Source: an uncultured Bacteroidota bacterium
GTDB taxonomy: Bacteria > Bacteroidota > Bacteroidia > Chitinophagales > Chitinophagaceae
Reading direction: 5' to 3'
Length of the DNA stretch: 64,000 bases
NCBI GenBank assembly: GCA_903887005.1
Contig: CAISOH010000067.1
Coordinates: 1 to 64,000, forward strand
In this document: in pieces, positions 60,836 to 64,000 of the stretch
Layout: each line of letters opens with the position of its first letter
Position numbering within the stretch: the stretch's first letter is position 1
The notes under the pieces: generated by a model
What the model saw: only the letters and a program-made list of their open reading frames with translations
Database searches by the model: none
What the model was told of the DNA's origin: nothing
Translations under genes and position numbers: made by a program

Positions 60836-61828
60836 ATGATCGATCCTTCATCAGAACCGGTTAGTATTGACGCCACAGTTGCCATTCAGCATCTGGTAGA
60901 TAATGTGGAAAAAGTTATACGCGGCAAGCGTAAACAGATAGAATTGGTAATTACCTGCCTGCTGGCCGGAGGCCATATTCTTATGGAAGGTAATCCCGGT
61001 ACCGGCAAGACCGTATTGGCACGCACATTAGCTCAATGTATCAGTGGAGGAAAGGAGGGCGAACATGTGCTTTTCAAACGTATCCAGTTCACTCCCGACC
61101 TGCTGCCGATGGACCTGATTGGCACCCATATTTTTGATGATGTCAATAAGGAATTTATCTTTAAAAAAGGCCCGCTGTTTTGTAATGTATTGCTTGCCGA
61201 TGAAATCAACCGCGCGTCGCCAAAGGTGCAAAGCGCCCTGCTCGAAGCTATGGCCGAGCAACAAATAACAGTCGGGGATACAACGCTTTTGTTAGAGCGC
61301 CTGTTCTTTGCAATAGCCACCCAGAACCCTATAGAAATGGAAGGTACTTATCCCCTTCCTGCTGCCCAGCTCGACCGCTTCTTTATGAAGATACAGTTTG
61401 GCTATGTTAATGAAGAAACCGAGCTGAACATATACAGGGAATATATCGACATTGCTAAAAACCTCATAGACCTTGTACAGGTGTTAAGTATGCAGGATAT
61501 CCTTTCATTGCAGGAAATGGCAGGACAGGTATTTGTTCATGATGAGATCATACATGCGGTAAGCAACATTGTACGTAATACCCGCGAACACCAGGATATT
61601 TCACTTGGGGCTTCCACACGCAGCGGGATAGCTTTCCTGAAGTGCCTGCGCGCTTATGCGCTCATTAAAGGCCGTACCTATGTTATAGAAGATGACGTAA
61701 AAGACCTGGCGCGACCTGTACTGGAACACCGCCTTATTTACCGCAATAAGGAAGGCAAGTTAAAAGCCCTTGAAAGTATTATTAATAAAGAAACTGAGCG
61801 CCTTGCAAAACTGAAACTATATCAGTAA
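60836..61828 (+). CDS. MoxR family AAA+ ATPase (second copy)
   Basis: A 330-residue AAA+ protein. Walker A is GNPGTGKT (about residues 53-60), Walker B LADEINRASPKVQ, followed by FFAIATQNPIEMEGTYPLPA and sensor motif LGASTRSGIAFLKCLRAYAL. It is only moderately similar to the MoxR at 26053, so the two are old paralogues. A large TPR-like exported gene follows in the same direction; vWA or DUF58 partners may lie beyond the window. Confidence 0.93.
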   Translation: MIDPSSEPVSIDATVAIQHLVDNVEKVIRGKRKQIELVITCLLAGGHILMEGNPGTGKTVLARTLAQCISGGKEGEHVLFKRIQFTPDLLPMDLIGTHIFDDVNKEFIFKKGPLFCNVLLADEINRASPKVQSALLEAMAEQQITVGDTTLLLERLFFAIATQNPIEMEGTYPLPAAQLDRFFMKIQFGYVNEETELNIYREYIDIAKNLIDLVQVLSMQDILSLQEMAGQVFVHDEIIHAVSNIVRNTREHQDISLGASTRSGIAFLKCLRAYALIKGRTYVIEDDVKDLARPVLEHRLIYRNKEGKLKALESIINKETERLAKLKLYQ

Positions 61829-61830
61829 AG

Positions 61831-61984
61831 CAATTTGGTAATTCGACAATACGACAATTTGGCAATGTGACAATTCGACAATTAACCTTTTGCCTAATTA
61901 ACCTTTTAACCCTTTAACTTTTTAAGCCATTAACCCTTTAACTAATTAACCCTTTAACTTTTTAACCAATCAACCATTTAACTT
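61831..61984. repeat. Two adjoining octamer-type tracts
   Basis: Positions 61831-61879 hold CAATTCGACAATACGACAAT-like units, and 61880-61984 hold TTAACC octamers (AATTAACC, CTTTAACT, TTTTAACC) as around the four-helix-bundle gene. They fill the whole gap between the MoxR gene and the next reading frame. Confidence 0.8.
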
Positions 61985-61994
61985 CTGGACTATT

Positions 61995-64000
61995 TTGAAT
62001 TTAAAAAGTCGCTGATAATAGGATGTTTACTGGCAGTTTGCCTGTATGCCGGCGCTTCTTATGCTCAGGATAAGGCAAACGCACATGGAAACCGGCCGGT
62101 ACCTCAGATGCCGCAATTGCCCCCGCAGCTGATGCCGCCTCATCCGCCTGATAAAATGGCACAACGCTATTTCAATATAGATGCAAAACGCCAGATCGAA
62201 AATATAGAAAGTGAAGATGCATTGCCGCGTTCCAGGGAGTTTAAGCGTATAGACAGCACTTATTATGTTGGCTGGATGTATGAAGGGGTTTATAAATACA
62301 ATCATGCGGCAGATTATTTAGGGTTTAAAAATGCAGCTGTTCCGTTAGAACGCGCGCTTTACCTCATTGAACATGATTATGCCAAAGCCCTTGCAACACG
62401 TACCGATCAGCTACTTGTCATTTACCCTGTAAGGATAATACAGCCTGATTATACCATGATAGCGTATTTCCTGATGCAGTGCTATAGCAATACGGATCAG
62501 CCGGATAAAGTATATGCCCTGCTGCGCCGCACGCTGAAATGGAAATTTCAACTGCACTATAATATGGATACCTACAATTTCCTCGCATGGACCATGCATC
62601 GGAACCGTTTTTATACCAGTGCGAAATATCCGTTTCTGAAAAACTCTATTGATGAAAATGAAAAACTCGCCAACGCCTATCTGGATACCTGCCTGTTGAT
62701 GATCCAGCGGAACAAACGGCTGAATGAACCGCTCAAACAGTATTTCCCCGGCTATGAAGAAAGAGAAAAGATGTCTGTATATCATTATAAGAACGTGCTC
62801 TACAGTTACGCTTTCAATATAGATTCCGCAAGCTATTATTTCGAGCTCATGCGCAAAGGCTTTAGATTGCCTCATAACAACTACGCTAATTTTCTCGGCA
62901 TTTGTGGCGATTTCAGAACTGCTGAGGCAGAATACAAACTGGCGTCCATGCAGGATGCATCTGACAAACGCCTGCAGGAATGGGCCTATTATACCTCTAT
63001 TCTTGATATATACAAAGCACGCCCAAAAGCTGGCATACTCCTTGCAAAGAACATGATAAAAGCCGCCGGTTCCACCCCCGGTTACGGATGGTACAATATA
63101 GCCCTTGCACGCAGCATGTTGTATGACGGCCAAATCAGCGAGGCCGGGCGCTATATTGATAAGGCCGCTGAATTTAAAGAACTGCACATAGGCACTACAC
63201 TGGGCCAAAGCCATTATGATTTCAGCATACAGTTGATTAAACTCATCAATAAGGAACAAGCCTGGCAGATGGACCGTTTTGAACACGGCAACTGGTGGTA
63301 TAACCCCGCTGTGCTGATGAGCATGGCGCGCAAACTAAGCGAAAAATACCTGCAGCAGTTCCTCATCATCAACCAGTTTGCACAAAACCCCGAAAGGGAC
63401 CGGGTAATCTACAAGCTGTTTTCTACGGAGAGTACTGTATCCTGGGATGAAATCTGGTACCTCATTCACGATTTCAGCAATAAGTATTTCGTCAATGTTT
63501 TCCAGAAAGAAGCGGTGAATGATAACCGGGAGCATATCCGCAAATACTTTGCGTTGTTTGTTGCAAGGCTGAAGATGCAGCAAGGCAACTACACAGAAGC
63601 GAAGAAGATACTCGACAAAGTGCTCCATGATCCTAATACAGACAAGGATTATGAAAAACTCTTCACCGCCCGCATATACCAGGCTGAGGCCGAATGTGAC
63701 GCAGAACAAAAAAACCAGGCAGGCCAGAACGAATGGCTGTACCGTCTCTATGTATTATATCCGCAACTGGTGCCCTACACCGGTATGCAGATGAATATGA
63801 ACCTTCACATAAGCGGCGAGGTGGACAAAAACCTAGAAAAAAGGCTCAGGGACTGCAATATCCACTGGGTAACAAACAGCAGCATTCCCGCGCCCGATGC
63901 TTATGTAATATTCACACACACCGGCAATAAAAAAGATATTACCTACTATGTCTTAGACAAGGCCGGCAACTACATTGTTCCCAAACAGGGCTTTGCCTGG
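61995..64000 (+). CDS. Large exported TPR-like protein, partial at window end, irregular start
   Basis: The frame stays open from the TAA at 61979-61981 to the end of the window, over 660 codons. It opens with a signal peptide (KKSLIIGCLLAVCLYAGASYAQ) and continues with helical, TPR-like pairs (EFKRIDSTYYVGWMYEGVYK, GYGWYNIALARSMLYDGQIS, MQQGNYTEAKKILDKVL). No start codon precedes the signal peptide in this frame. The TTG at 61995 would give MNLKKSLIIG if the A5 run at 62003-62007 had one more A; as written it is one base out of frame. The first in-frame ATG is 62108, after the signal peptide. I give 61995 as the likely ancestral start. Function is not recognised. Confidence 0.75.

Noticed and set aside
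62411-63286. 291-codon minus-strand frame
   Set aside because: Antisense to the long plus-strand TPR-like frame, which has a signal peptide and normal codon use.

Overview
The window looks like a chromosomal segment of a Bacteroidota bacterium, most probably of the Chitinophagales (Chitinophagaceae-like). The lineage call rests on gene content: three exported proteins with type IX secretion (T9SS) C-terminal sorting domains, the gliding lipoprotein GldH, two small GldM-C-like proteins, SusC-type TonB receptors with a carboxypeptidase-regulatory plug extension, a fused E1 alpha/beta 2-oxoacid dehydrogenase, the Bacteroidetes-type AMP nucleosidase and a DUF349 protein. The -7 boxes also fit the Bacteroidetes TAnnTTTG pattern, and strong Shine-Dalgarno sites are absent. 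Nothing marks the region as plasmid or prophage.

Layout. 0.3-3.4 kb: a His-rich exported protein coupled to an ATP-grasp (glutathionylspermidine-synthase-like) gene, then dipeptidase PepD. 3.7-14.1 kb: a surface/secretion block with three T9SS cargo proteins built of Ig-like or NHL repeats and an S41 peptidase. 14.4-26 kb: a TonB receptor with a DUF4197 gene, DUF349, a TPR protein, an EnvC-like M23 factor, YicC, a DUF1016 nuclease, GldH and a histidine kinase. 26-31 kb: MoxR ATPase, MsrB, a scarred accessory patch (truncated RhuM gene fused to a second msrB 3' end, two tandem GldM-C-like proteins) and a small orphan. 31.4-46 kb: housekeeping genes (menaquinone futalosine pathway, ferritin-like pair, E1 fusion, signal peptidase I, Hsp15-like, CtpA, AMP nucleosidase, ABC ATPase, VOC protein) and a PIN toxin-antitoxin pair. 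46.4-52 kb: ATP synthase gamma, a SNF2 helicase and two GIY-YIG genes embedded in broken tRNA-Lys arrays. 52-64 kb: a TonB receptor, Rpe, a TPR lipoprotein, a heptose-activation/glycosyltransferase cluster interrupted by a four-helix-bundle gene, a broken T9SS gene, a second MoxR ATPase and a large TPR-like protein that runs off the end.

The most unusual points are: (1) five in-frame palindromes, spaced by multiples of nine bases, inside the DUF1016 gene; (2) GIY-YIG genes whose stop codon is supplied by a truncated tRNA-Lys; (3) a 103-bp second copy of the msrB 3' end that differs only at synonymous positions and truncates a RhuM gene; (4) inverted GGTTAA-octamer tracts flanking a four-helix-bundle gene inside the heptose cluster; (5) a 152-bp MITE-like element with 26-bp terminal inverted repeats. 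All functions are assigned by reading motifs; no database search was run.
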